The position numbers and the translations under genes are program-made. From positions 186,001 through 250,000 of the forward strand of contig NZ_WSJB01000022.1 in assembly GCF_009763255.1 (NCBI RefSeq): a stretch of 64,000 nucleotides of DNA, given 5' to 3'. This document shows, in pieces, positions 9,284 through 17,954 of this stretch (the first letter of the stretch is position 1; the number at the start of each line of letters is the position of its first letter). The notes beneath the pieces are model-generated. The model saw only the letters and a list, made by a program, of their open reading frames with translations. It ran no database searches and was not told the DNA's origin. Origin of the DNA: Bordetella sp. 02P26C-1 (GTDB taxonomy: Bacteria > Pseudomonadota > Gammaproteobacteria > Burkholderiales > Burkholderiaceae_B).

Positions 9284-9314
9284 TTGACCTTACCAACGTG
9301 GGAAGGATCAAACT
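9284..9314 (+). promoter_or_regulatory. CueR-type copper-responsive promoter of copA-cueR
   Basis: TTGACC at 9284-9289, a 19-bp spacer carrying the dyad ACCTTACC-N5-GGGAAGGA (9287-9307), and a weak -10, CAAACT, at 9309-9314. This is almost the reverse complement of the copZ promoter, with the dyad half-sites conserved. The weak -10 and over-long spacer are what CueR corrects by twisting the DNA when Cu(I) binds. Confidence 0.78.
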
Positions 9315-9350
9315 CGGGCAATCGAAGTGTAGTCCCCGACGGAACCCGCT

Positions 9351-11747
9351 ATGAATCCATCAACGACTCAAACTGAGCTTGCCATCACCGGCATGAGTTG
9401 CGCCTCCTGCGTCAAGCGCGTTGAGAAGGCGCTGACTGGCGTAACCGGCGTGCAGCAGGCCAGCGTCAATCTGGCCACCGAAAAGGCGCTGGTGGCCTAC
9501 GACCCCGCTGCTACGAAGCCTGCAGATCTGGTCGCCGCGGTCGCACGCATGGGCTATGAGGCCGAGCCCATCGTCGCTCACGACGACCATGAAGTGCGAC
9601 ATGCGCAGGCACAAGAAGCCGAAGCTGCCGCGCTGCGCCGCTCGTTCATCATCGCGCTGGTGTTGACGCTACCAGTGTTTGTGCTCGAAATGGGATCCCA
9701 CCTCTTCCCGGCCATGCACCATTGGGTGCAAGCGTCGGTCGGCCAACAAAACAGCTGGTTCATCCAGTTCGTGCTGACAACGGCGGTATTGGCGTGGCCG
9801 GGGCGCATTTTCTTTACCAAAGGCTTGCTGGCTCTGTGGCGCCGCGCGCCGGAGATGAATTCACTCGTCGCGCTGGGCGCTGGCGCGGCGTGGACGTATT
9901 CGACGGTCGCGACGTTTATGCCGCATTGGCTGCCGGGGAATGCGCGCCATGTGTATTACGAGGCAGCGGCGGTCATTGTCACGTTGATCCTGCTAGGCCG
10001 GATGCTGGAGGCTCGCGCCAAGGGCCGCACCGGCGCGGCGATCCAACGCTTACTGACACTGCAATCCCGTACCGCGCGTGTGCGCCGCGATGGGCAGTTG
10101 CGCGATGTGCCGATCGAAGAGGTCCGTGTGGGCGACATGGTTGTGGTGCGCCCTGGGGAAAAGATCCCTATCGATGGCGAGATCATCGAAGGCAGTTCTT
10201 ATGTCGATGAGTCCATGCTGACGGGCGAACCCGTCCCGGTTGAGAAGACTGTCGGCATGCATGCGACGGGCGGCACGATGAACACCGCTGGCAGTTTTAC
10301 CCTGCGGGTGACGCAGACTGGCGCTGACACCATGCTGGCACGCATCATTGCCATGGTGCAAGCCGCGCAAGGCGCCCGCTTACCCATTCAAGCCGTGGTC
10401 GATCAAGTGACTGCGTGGTTTGTACCAGCGGTCATGGCGGCCGCCTGCGTGACGTTCGTTTTATGGATGTGGCTGGCGCCGGCACCCGCACTGCCCGTGG
10501 CATTGGTGCACGCGGTGGCCGTGCTCATTATTGCTTGCCCGTGTGCGATGGGTCTGGCGACGCCGACCTCGATCATGGTCGGCACCGGACGCGCGGCGGA
10601 TCTCGGCATTCTGTTCCGGCAAGGCGATGCCTTGCAGGGACTGCGCGACGTGAATGTGGTCGCTTTCGATAAAACGGGCACTTTGACCCTGGGCAAGCCC
10701 ACGCTGACCGACATGGAAGTCGCCAAAGGGTATGACCACGACGACGTGCTGACATGGTTGGCGTCGGTACAGCAACGGTCCGAGCATCCTATCGCGCATG
10801 CGATAGTCGATGCTGCGAATCAACGTGGTCTGGCACTGCCCGAGGCGCAAGACTTCACCGCGATCACCGGCGCGGGTGTACGCGCCGTCGTCAACGGTCG
10901 TCATGTCATTGCGGGAAACCGCCGCTTGCTTGATGAACAAGGTGTATTGCTTGAGGAGGACGTTTCCGCGAGGCATGTGTGCGACGCAGGCGCTTCATTG
11001 CCTACGACTGACGCGTCTGCTGGCCAACTTGGCGCAAGGTCGTCACGCAGCATGCTGTCCTCGCATGTCACCGCATGGGCCGAATCCGGTAAAACGCCGA
11101 TCTATGTTGCTGTGGATGGGCAGCTGGCCGCAGTGGCGGCAGTTAGCGATCCGATTAAACCTACGGCTGCGCAGGCGATACGGGATCTGCATGCACTGGG
11201 CATCCAAACCGCGATGATCACGGGCGACAACACTCGTACCGCGCGCGGGGTCGCAAGCCAGCTTGGCATCCAGGACGTGCATGCCGAAATCCTGCCAGAT
11301 GGCAAGGTCGCCGCCATCGAGGCGTTGCGTGGCGATGGACGCCGCGTCGCATTCGTTGGCGATGGCATCAACGATGCTCCGGCGTTGGCGGCCGCCGATG
11401 TGGGCATCGCCATCGGTACCGGTACGGACGTGGCCATCGAAGCCGCCTCCGTGGTGCTGATGTCGGGCGATTTGGACGCCGTAGCCAACGCCGTGGCGAT
11501 CAGTCGCGCCACGCTGGCCAACATCCGGCAGAACTTGTTCTGGGCATTCGCTTATAACGTTGCGCTGATTCCGTTGGCCGCGGGTGCGCTATATCCGGCA
11601 TGGGGGATTTCGCTTTCGCCCATGTTCGCTGCCGCGGCCATGGCGATGTCCAGCGTGTTCGTGGTGGGAAATGCGCTGCGCTTGCGTGGATTTGGGGGTT
11701 CAACGCGTGCCGTGCATCAAACGGCTGCGGATTTAGCGAAGGCGTGA
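9351..11747 (+). CDS. copA: Cu(I)-exporting P1B-type ATPase
   Basis: An inner-membrane ATPase that pumps Cu(I) out of the cytoplasm. The 798-residue product has one N-terminal HMA domain (GMSCASC, Cys17/Cys20), a TGEP actuator motif, the CPC transport motif at 396-398, the phosphorylation site DKTGT at 440-444, SEHPIAHAI in the nucleotide domain, and GDGINDAP at 670-677. The MSS motif in the last helix (AMAMSSVF) together with AYN is typical of the Cu(I) subgroup. Around residues 541-573 the nucleotide domain holds an extra Ser/Ala-rich stretch absent from most relatives. It is followed 4 bp later by cueR. Confidence 0.95.
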   Translation: MNPSTTQTELAITGMSCASCVKRVEKALTGVTGVQQASVNLATEKALVAYDPAATKPADLVAAVARMGYEAEPIVAHDDHEVRHAQAQEAEAAALRRSFIIALVLTLPVFVLEMGSHLFPAMHHWVQASVGQQNSWFIQFVLTTAVLAWPGRIFFTKGLLALWRRAPEMNSLVALGAGAAWTYSTVATFMPHWLPGNARHVYYEAAAVIVTLILLGRMLEARAKGRTGAAIQRLLTLQSRTARVRRDGQLRDVPIEEVRVGDMVVVRPGEKIPIDGEIIEGSSYVDESMLTGEPVPVEKTVGMHATGGTMNTAGSFTLRVTQTGADTMLARIIAMVQAAQGARLPIQAVVDQVTAWFVPAVMAAACVTFVLWMWLAPAPALPVALVHAVAVLIIACPCAMGLATPTSIMVGTGRAADLGILFRQGDALQGLRDVNVVAFDKTGTLTLGKPTLTDMEVAKGYDHDDVLTWLASVQQRSEHPIAHAIVDAANQRGLALPEAQDFTAITGAGVRAVVNGRHVIAGNRRLLDEQGVLLEEDVSARHVCDAGASLPTTDASAGQLGARSSRSMLSSHVTAWAESGKTPIYVAVDGQLAAVAAVSDPIKPTAAQAIRDLHALGIQTAMITGDNTRTARGVASQLGIQDVHAEILPDGKVAAIEALRGDGRRVAFVGDGINDAPALAAADVGIAIGTGTDVAIEAASVVLMSGDLDAVANAVAISRATLANIRQNLFWAFAYNVALIPLAAGALYPAWGISLSPMFAAAAMAMSSVFVVGNALRLRGFGGSTRAVHQTAADLAKA

Positions 11748-11751
11748 TTGC

Positions 11752-12162
11752 ATGAATATTGGACAAGCCGCCGCGATGACCGGCATTTCGGCCAAGATGA
11801 TTCGCTATTACGAGAGCATTGGCCTGTTGGAGCCGGCCGCGCGCAATGCATCGGGTTATCGCAGTTATGGCGATAAAGAACTGCATACCTTGCGATTCAT
11901 CCGTCGCGCTCGCGACCTGGGATTTTCCGTCGCTCAGATGCAGGAGCTGCTTGCTCTCTGGCGTGACCGAGATCGCGCCAGTGCCGAGGTCAAGCGCATC
12001 GCGTTGCAGCACGTTGAAGGCCTGGAGCGCAAAGCCGCCGAGCTGCAGCAAATGGCCGATACGCTGCGGCATCTCGCCGATCACTGCAAGGGGAACAACC
12101 GCCCGGAATGCCCGATTATTGACGAGTTGGGCGGTAGCGTAGACACGGGCAAAGCGCCATAG
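11752..12162 (+). CDS. cueR: Cu(I)-responsive MerR-family activator
   Basis: CueR binds Cu(I), Ag(I) or Au(I) and activates copper efflux genes. The 136-residue protein has the MerR winged helix at the N-terminus (MNIGQAAAMTG, IRYYESIGLL), a dimerisation helix, and Cys112 and Cys120 in CKGNNRPEC. This is the two-cysteine loop that gives CueR its monovalent-ion specificity. It sits 4 bp after copA, so it is produced from the copper-induced operon. The two CueR-type dyads between copZ and copA are its likely targets. Confidence 0.93.
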   Translation: MNIGQAAAMTGISAKMIRYYESIGLLEPAARNASGYRSYGDKELHTLRFIRRARDLGFSVAQMQELLALWRDRDRASAEVKRIALQHVEGLERKAAELQQMADTLRHLADHCKGNNRPECPIIDELGGSVDTGKAP

Positions 12163-12172
12163 ACGACGCTTA

Positions 12173-13015
12173 TTAAGCCTCAGCTTTCCTGCGCCCTGCC
12201 CTGCGCGCGTTGCGTGCGACGGTACGCCGCGAGATTTCCGAATCGAGGATCAGGCGGCCTTTGAGCTTGCCATGCATGCGCGTGACCGATCGCATGCAGT
12301 CATGCATGTGTTCACTCATCAATTCGCGCACGCGCTGCGCATCGCGAGCGCGAGCCGCTTGCAGAATCTGTTTATGGAATTGGGTGTTGGAAACGCCAAA
12401 CCTGGCTTGTTCCTCTAATGGCATCTCATTGTCGAAGACGGTCAGCTGTCGGATCATTTGATTGATCATTTCACAGCTGAAGCGCAAGAATGAATTTGGA
12501 CATGCGTCGGCGAAGATGTCGTGGAAGTTCATTTCCTCTTGGCGCTGCGCCAACGGGTCTTCGACATGCTCGGCCATGGGATCACAGCATTGGATGTTGT
12601 GTTCCAGCGCGGCGAAATGCGCATCGGTCAGATGGGGCACGGCGCTGGCCGCCAGCTCGGGTTCCAGCAGCTTGCGCACCTGATAAATGTCCTCGATGCG
12701 CACTTCCTTGAAGAACAGGTAGTTCTGCATCAACTGAAATGTGCGATCCAGCGGCACCTCGACCACCATGCCGCCGCCGCCCGGGCCGGTACTGACTTTC
12801 AACAACCCCTGCACTTCCAGCGACTTCAGGGCTTCACGAATGGTGCTTTTGCTCACGGCGAACATGCTTTGCAGTTCGCTTTCGCGAGGCAGCTTGTCGC
12901 CGGGCAAAAGGTTCTTGGCGGTGATCAGTCGCTTGATTTCTTCGGCCACGAGATCGCTGCGCTTCGGTTGGCTCGCGGCGGCCATCAGCGGTGTGCCCTG
13001 ACTGTCAAATTCCAT
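12173..13015 (-). CDS. GntR-family (FadR/FCD subfamily) transcriptional regulator
   Basis: A 280-residue regulator with a winged helix-turn-helix at about residues 20-92 (LPGDKLPRESELQ, SKSTIREALKSLEVQGLL) and an all-helical FCD ligand domain at about 105-250. FCD domains usually bind organic acids or amino-acid-like ligands, often with a metal ion. The ATG at 13015 is preferred because it has a GAGG site 6-7 bases upstream; ATG 13027 has poorer spacing. It is divergent from the ABC importer/hydrolase operon, and a perfect 24-bp palindrome in the shared intergenic region is its likely operator. The ligand is probably the imported substrate or a product. Confidence 0.88.
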   Translation of the reverse strand: MEFDSQGTPLMAAASQPKRSDLVAEEIKRLITAKNLLPGDKLPRESELQSMFAVSKSTIREALKSLEVQGLLKVSTGPGGGGMVVEVPLDRTFQLMQNYLFFKEVRIEDIYQVRKLLEPELAASAVPHLTDAHFAALEHNIQCCDPMAEHVEDPLAQRQEEMNFHDIFADACPNSFLRFSCEMINQMIRQLTVFDNEMPLEEQARFGVSNTQFHKQILQAARARDAQRVRELMSEHMHDCMRSVTRMHGKLKGRLILDSEISRRTVARNARRAGRRKAEA

Positions 13016-13107
13016 AACGATCCTCATCCCCTCTTATGTCTTCGTCCTCGTTCGCATCGTCATCGGTGCCGCTCGCTGACCCAGGGTTAAACCTGATATC
13101 TGCATTC

Positions 13108-13137
13108 TTGACACTGATTGCCGCTCTCCACGATGAT
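13108..13137 (+). promoter_or_regulatory. candidate promoter of the importer/hydrolase operon
   Basis: A consensus TTGACA at 13108-13113 is followed after 18 bp by a weak -10, GATGAT, at 13132-13137. Initiation would fall close to the 24-bp palindrome at 13146-13169, so a bound repressor could block the start site. The -10 is a guess; the -35 is clear. Confidence 0.45.
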
Positions 13138-13145
13138 GATATTAA

Positions 13146-13169
13146 TCCTATTTATCATGATAAATAGGA
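13146..13169. promoter_or_regulatory. perfect 24-bp palindrome, probable operator of the GntR-family regulator
   Basis: The half-site TCCTATTTATCA (13146-13157) is followed directly by its exact reverse complement (13158-13169). It is AT-rich in a G+C-rich genome and lies between the regulator gene and the divergent operon. FadR-type regulators bind as dimers to such palindromes. The palindrome is seen directly; the pairing with the adjacent regulator is inferred. Confidence 0.75.
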
Positions 13170-13300
13170 GCGTAGGTGCAGCACCAGTGGAAATAGTCCT
13201 TCCACAGCGAGTCAGAGTTAGCCGTACACGGAATGCGCGCGTGACGCGCATATAACGCTAAATGCCGCTGCCCACGCGCGCCGCGGCCAAGGAGAAAATC

Positions 13301-14503
13301 TTGAATCGCCGTAACCTCTTGAAGATGGCCGCATTAGGTGCAGTGCCGGGTTCTTTGTGGGCTGCTCGTTCCGCGCTCGCGCAATCCTCCGGCCCCATCC
13401 AGTTCGCGTGTCCGGTGCCTATGTCGGGCGCATTCGCCGCCAACGGTAAGTTCGCCGACCTGGGGATGAAGCTCGCCTTGGAACAATACGGCAAGGTGCT
13501 CGATCGCCCCTTGGCCTATACCGTGTTGGACACTGAGGGCAAGCCCGCCACGGCGGTACGCAAGGTTCAAGAAATTGCTCAGCAGAAAGGCGCCAAGTTC
13601 TGGGCCGGCGGCATTCTGTCGTCCGAAGCCCTGGCCATGGGTAAAGAAGCCGAGAAAGCGGACGCCGTGTTCATCACCACTGCGGGCGCCGATGAAATCA
13701 CCGGCAAGGACTGCAACCGCGCCACTTTCCGCTGGTCGGTGCCGACCTTTGGCGCGGTCGAGGAAACCCTGCGTCCGCTGCTGGCCGAGAAGCCCGAGGC
13801 CAAGCGCGTCTACACCATCACGCCGCAGTACGTGTTCGGCGAAGGCCTGCTCAGCGCGGCCAAGGCGATCATGAAGGAAAAAGGCATCGAGCACGTAGGC
13901 AATAGCTATCACTCGTTGACCGAGAAAGAATTCAGCGGCTATTTGACCAACGCCATGGCGGCCAAGCCCGACATCTTGCTGATTCTGAACTTTGGCTCGC
14001 AATCGTCCGACACGCTGCGTCAAGCGGCAAGCTTTGGCATGAAGCAGAATTGCACGATTCTGATCGCCTGGGCGTCGGGCCTGGAGCAATTCGAAGCCCT
14101 GGGCGCGGATCTATGCGAGGGCGTGTATTTTGGCGCGCAATATTGGCACGAAATCGATTCTCCGCTGAATAAAGAGCTGGTCGAACTGACGCAGTCCAAG
14201 CTGAAGATGACTCCCAACTACAGCTTGGCGGGATCGTATATCTGCACGCGCATCATGCTGGACGCCATTGCCAAGGCCAACAGTGCTGAGCCGCAGAAAG
14301 TCATCGCGCAGATGGAGGGCATGCGCTACGAAGGCTTGACAGGCACTGAAGAGATCCGCAAGGAAGACCATCAGGTGCTCAAGAACTACTACCTGCTAAA
14401 AGGCAAGAAGAAATCCGAGATGAAGAACAAGGACGATTACGCGACCATTGTTCATTCCGGACAATCTTTCCTGCCACCGGCCGAGACCGGCTGCAAGATG
14501 TGA
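13301..14503 (+). CDS. ABC transporter substrate-binding protein, branched-chain amino acid/amide type
   Basis: A periplasmic binding protein of the Leu/Ile/Val-binding (Peripla_BP_6) family that delivers a small amide or amino-acid-like solute to the transporter encoded downstream. I choose the TTG at 13301, which has a GGAG site 7 bases upstream and gives MNRRNLLKMAALGAV, a twin-arginine-like signal peptide with cleavage near SALAQ. An ATG at 13262 would add 13 residues but lacks a ribosome-binding site. The 400-residue length is normal for the family. It is the first gene of the operon and faces the divergent GntR regulator. Substrate is unknown. Confidence 0.9.
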   Translation: MNRRNLLKMAALGAVPGSLWAARSALAQSSGPIQFACPVPMSGAFAANGKFADLGMKLALEQYGKVLDRPLAYTVLDTEGKPATAVRKVQEIAQQKGAKFWAGGILSSEALAMGKEAEKADAVFITTAGADEITGKDCNRATFRWSVPTFGAVEETLRPLLAEKPEAKRVYTITPQYVFGEGLLSAAKAIMKEKGIEHVGNSYHSLTEKEFSGYLTNAMAAKPDILLILNFGSQSSDTLRQAASFGMKQNCTILIAWASGLEQFEALGADLCEGVYFGAQYWHEIDSPLNKELVELTQSKLKMTPNYSLAGSYICTRIMLDAIAKANSAEPQKVIAQMEGMRYEGLTGTEEIRKEDHQVLKNYYLLKGKKKSEMKNKDDYATIVHSGQSFLPPAETGCKM

Positions 14504-14576
14504 TGTGCGCACGCCGCGCCCTGCTGGGCGCGGCACATCCTGTCCTCGGACACTCCTCTCTCAACGCACATTCCGC

Positions 14577-15434
14577 ATGAACGTTTATCTGCTTCAGATC
14601 ATCAATGGGATCGGAGTGGGCATGCTGTACTTCCTGCTGGCAGTCGGCTTGTCCATCATTTTCGGTCTCTTGCGCTTTGTGAACTTCGCGCATGGCGCGT
14701 TCTACTTGCTGGGCGCTTACTTCTGTTTCCAGGCCATTCAATGGGGCGTCAATTTCTGGATAGCCCTGGCGATCGTACCGCTGATCGTGGGCGCATGCGC
14801 CTGGTTGGTGGAAAAGCTCGTGCTGCGGCACGTATATGCGCAGCCGCATGAATTCCATATCCTCATCACCGTGGGTCTGGCGCTTGTGCTGCAGGAAGCC
14901 GTGATCATCATTTGGGGGCCATTGGGCGATAACGTCGCCGCGCCCGCTTCGCTGCAAGGCGTCGTGATGTGGGGCAGTTTTATCTATCCTAAATATCGCT
15001 TGTTCGTGATCGGCTTTACGGCTGTGTTCGCCTTGCTGCTTTGGTATGTACTTGAGGGCACACGTCTGGGCAGCGCGGTACGCGCCGGTAGTGAATCGAC
15101 CGAGATGGTGTCCTTGCTCGGCATCAATGTGTTTCGCGTGTTTAGTCTGGTGTTCGCACTGGGCGCGGCGACCGCCGCGCTGGCGGGCGTGCTCGCCGCG
15201 CCCATACGTGGCGTGGAACCTTTTATGGGGATTGAGGCGCTGGGCATTGCGTTCGTCATCGTGGTCGTGGGCGGCATGGGCAGTTTTTCAGGCGCGCTGG
15301 TGGGCGGATTGCTGATTGGCATCGTGCAAAGTGTCATGAGTACGCTTTGGCCGGAAGGCGCACGCCTGATGATTTATATCGCCATGGCCGCGGTGTTGCT
15401 GTTGCGCCCGCACGGTCTGCTAGGGAGAGGCTGA
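14577..15434 (+). CDS. branched-chain-type ABC transporter permease (LivH family)
   Basis: A 285-residue inner-membrane permease with about eight hydrophobic segments, beginning MNVYLLQIINGIG and containing the LivH-typical GLRFVNFAHG-like stretch (GLLRFVNFAHGAFYLLGAY). It forms half of the membrane channel with the LivM-type protein that follows. The ATG at 14577 opens the conserved region; no strong ribosome-binding site is visible. Its stop overlaps the next start (TGATG), indicating translational coupling. Confidence 0.93.
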   Translation: MNVYLLQIINGIGVGMLYFLLAVGLSIIFGLLRFVNFAHGAFYLLGAYFCFQAIQWGVNFWIALAIVPLIVGACAWLVEKLVLRHVYAQPHEFHILITVGLALVLQEAVIIIWGPLGDNVAAPASLQGVVMWGSFIYPKYRLFVIGFTAVFALLLWYVLEGTRLGSAVRAGSESTEMVSLLGINVFRVFSLVFALGAATAALAGVLAAPIRGVEPFMGIEALGIAFVIVVVGGMGSFSGALVGGLLIGIVQSVMSTLWPEGARLMIYIAMAAVLLLRPHGLLGRG

Positions 15435-16420
15435 TGACCCATTTGAAATCCCATATGCAGTTGGTGCTGGCCTTGCTGGTCGCGCTGATACTGCCTCTGT
15501 GCATGCAGTCCGGCTCGCTCGCCACCGAAGTGCTGATATATGCGCTGGCGGTGCTTGGCTGCAATCTGCTGCTCGGCTTTACCGGCCTGTTGTCATTCGG
15601 CCAGGGCATTTTCTTTGGCCTGGGCAGTTATACCGTCGGGATTCTGTTGACGCGGTTCGCGCTGCCTATGCCGCTGGCCTTGTTGGCCGCCGTGGGGGTG
15701 GGCGCATTGGCGGCGGCCTTTGTCGGGTGGTTCGCGATCCGGCAGCGTGGCACGTATTTCGTCATGCTGACGCTAGCCTTTGCGCAGATGTTTTATTTCC
15801 TGGCCTATAGCCTGCCTGATGTGACCGGCGGCGATAACGGATTGCTGGACGTACCTCGTCCCGCTGTGTCCGTGGCCGGCACGGAACTGCTGTCGCTAAC
15901 CACGCCCTGGCAGTTTTATACCTTTGTGGCAGTCTGCTTTTTGATTGTGTTCTGGATATTGCTGCGCATCACGAATTCAGTATTCGGACGCACGTTACTG
16001 GCCATCCGCGACAACGAAGCGCGCGCGGCGGCGGTGGGCTACAACGTGCGCATGTTCAAGCTGGCGGCGTTCGCGATATCGGGTGCGGTCACCGCGCTGG
16101 CCGGTGCATTCCTGGCCATGATGACGGGCATCGCACCGCTATCGAGCATCGAGTACCACACCAGCGAGATGATCCTTGTCATGACGGTCATTGGCGGCAC
16201 CGGCAATCTGTTCGCCTCCGTACTGGGCGCCGCGTTCTACGTCCTGTTTGCGGATTGGCTGTCGACGCTATGGCCGCGTTGGCTCATGCTCCTAGGCTTT
16301 CTGCTGATAGCGGTCAGCCTGTTTATGCAAAAAGGGCTCTGGGGCCTGGGCGAGCGCGTGTGGCTAGCACTAAAGCGCAGTCCGGCTACGACCCCTGCCA
16401 CCGAGGAGAAACGCACATGA
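15434..16420 (+). CDS. branched-chain-type ABC transporter permease (LivM family)
   Basis: A 328-residue integral membrane protein, the second permease subunit. It carries the LivM-type signature LGCNLLLGFTGLLSFGQG near residues 37-54 and a GRTLLAIRDNEARAAAVGYN loop near 185-204 that contacts the ATPase. The start at 15434 overlaps the LivH-type stop by one base, and its own stop overlaps the next ATG (ATGA). The C-terminal basic tail is short. Confidence 0.93.
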   Translation: MTHLKSHMQLVLALLVALILPLCMQSGSLATEVLIYALAVLGCNLLLGFTGLLSFGQGIFFGLGSYTVGILLTRFALPMPLALLAAVGVGALAAAFVGWFAIRQRGTYFVMLTLAFAQMFYFLAYSLPDVTGGDNGLLDVPRPAVSVAGTELLSLTTPWQFYTFVAVCFLIVFWILLRITNSVFGRTLLAIRDNEARAAAVGYNVRMFKLAAFAISGAVTALAGAFLAMMTGIAPLSSIEYHTSEMILVMTVIGGTGNLFASVLGAAFYVLFADWLSTLWPRWLMLLGFLLIAVSLFMQKGLWGLGERVWLALKRSPATTPATEEKRT

Positions 16421-17232
16421 CCACGCATGATGGCAATATGGCTCAAAGCGTCTCCGCCACCACGTCGGAACAACCGCTCTTGCAAGCTCGCGGCATCATC
16501 AAGCGATTCGGCAAGTTTGTCGCGTTGCATGGTGTGGACCTGCAAGTCTATCCCCGCACCGTTCATTCCGTGATCGGTCCAAATGGTGCGGGCAAGACCA
16601 CGCTGTTTCACACCCTGACCGGCACGCTCATGGCCAGCGAGGGCAGCATCCTGTTCGACGGGCAGGAGGTAACTCAGGAAGCCGATCACCAACGCGTCCA
16701 GCGGGGTATCGCGCGCTCCTTCCAGGTCACCAGTCTGTTTACCAATCTGTCGGTCCGCGAGAACCTGCGGTTAGCGGCCCAAGGGGTGCATCGTTCGGGC
16801 GCTTTCGATTGCTGGCACGCACCAACCGGTGCTCGCTCTCATGCCGAGGTCGTGGATACCGCGATGGAACGCATGGGACTGACGCGTCTGGCAGGTGTCG
16901 CCGCCGGGGCCTTGTCACACGGTCAGCAACGGCGACTTGAGGTCGGCATGGCCCTCGCCGCCCGGCCGCGCGCCATTTTCCTGGACGAACCCACCTCCGG
17001 CATGGGTGTGGACGACCTGGACGAGATGAAGCACCTGATTCGGGGCCTGCGCGACGATCACACGGTAGTTTTGATCGAACACAACATGAACATCGTGATG
17101 GACATCTCTGACACGATCACGGTGATGCAGCAAGGCCGGGTCTTGGTCGAAGGCCGCCCGAACGATATCCGCAATGATGAGCGTGTGCGTGCGGCTTACC
17201 TGGGCAACATGATCACGGGGGGCCGGGCATGA
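16417..17232 (+). CDS. branched-chain-type ABC transporter ATP-binding protein (LivG family)
   Basis: A 271-residue cytoplasmic ATPase subunit. Walker A is GPNGAGKT at 54-61, the signature region reads LSHGQQRRLEVGMAL, Walker B is IFLDEPTSGM, and an H-loop LIEHNM follows. LivG proteins usually read LAGLNP before DE; here GMGVDD follows, a mild variation. The ATG at 16417 has a GAGGAG site upstream. The first 20 residues are a non-conserved extension. It overlaps livM-type and livF-type genes by 4 bp at each end. Confidence 0.93.
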   Translation: MTTHDGNMAQSVSATTSEQPLLQARGIIKRFGKFVALHGVDLQVYPRTVHSVIGPNGAGKTTLFHTLTGTLMASEGSILFDGQEVTQEADHQRVQRGIARSFQVTSLFTNLSVRENLRLAAQGVHRSGAFDCWHAPTGARSHAEVVDTAMERMGLTRLAGVAAGALSHGQQRRLEVGMALAARPRAIFLDEPTSGMGVDDLDEMKHLIRGLRDDHTVVLIEHNMNIVMDISDTITVMQQGRVLVEGRPNDIRNDERVRAAYLGNMITGGRA

Positions 17233-17927
17233 GCTTGCAAGTCGACAATATTCACAGCTATTACGGCAAAAGCCATATTCTGCAAGGGGTATCGCTCAAT
17301 GTACCGGAGGGCTCGGTGGTCACGCTGTTGGGCCGTAACGGCGCGGGTAAATCCACCACGCTCAAATCGATCGCTGGCGTGATTGCACCCAAGGCGGGCA
17401 GCATCCGCCTCCAGTCCCGCGACATAACCGGCCAGCCCGCGCATAAAATTGCTGCCATGGGCGTTTGCCTGGTGCCGGAGCATCGCGGCATTTTCAAGCT
17501 GCTCACGGTCGAGGAGAACCTAAAACTCGGCGCACGCCGTCAATCTCCATGGCAACTGGAAGATATCTACCGCATCTTTCCGCGCCTGAAAGAACGTCGG
17601 CGCAATGGCGGCGGCCAATTATCGGGCGGCGAACAACAGATGCTGGCCATCGGTCGGGCATTGATGAACCACCCCCGGGTGCTGATGCTGGACGAGCCGG
17701 TCGAGGGTTTAGCGCCCGTGATCGTCGAAGAAATCGTGGCGCAGATCAAACTGATCAAGCAGGCCGGCGTCACGATTTTGCTGGTCGAACAAAACCTGGA
17801 AGTCTGCACACAACTGGCGGATCATCACTTCATCATTGAACAAGGCGCCATTGTCTACGAAGGCACCAACGCTGCCTTTCTCGCCGATGACGCCATCAAG
17901 GATCGTTATCTGGGCGTGGGCGTATAG
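17229..17927 (+). CDS. branched-chain-type ABC transporter ATP-binding protein (LivF family)
   Basis: A 232-residue ATPase subunit that pairs with the LivG-type protein. Walker A is GRNGAGKST near residues 35-43, the signature is LSGGEQQMLAIGRAL, and Walker B is VLMLDEPVEGLAP, the LivF-typical form. It ends with a VEQNLEV H-loop-containing segment. The gene starts within the preceding stop codon and is followed 27 bp later by the M20 hydrolase gene, so transport and hydrolysis are one operon. Confidence 0.94.
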   Translation: MSLQVDNIHSYYGKSHILQGVSLNVPEGSVVTLLGRNGAGKSTTLKSIAGVIAPKAGSIRLQSRDITGQPAHKIAAMGVCLVPEHRGIFKLLTVEENLKLGARRQSPWQLEDIYRIFPRLKERRRNGGGQLSGGEQQMLAIGRALMNHPRVLMLDEPVEGLAPVIVEEIVAQIKLIKQAGVTILLVEQNLEVCTQLADHHFIIEQGAIVYEGTNAAFLADDAIKDRYLGVGV

Positions 17928-17954
17928 ACCGCCGCACGCCACAAGGAAATCATC

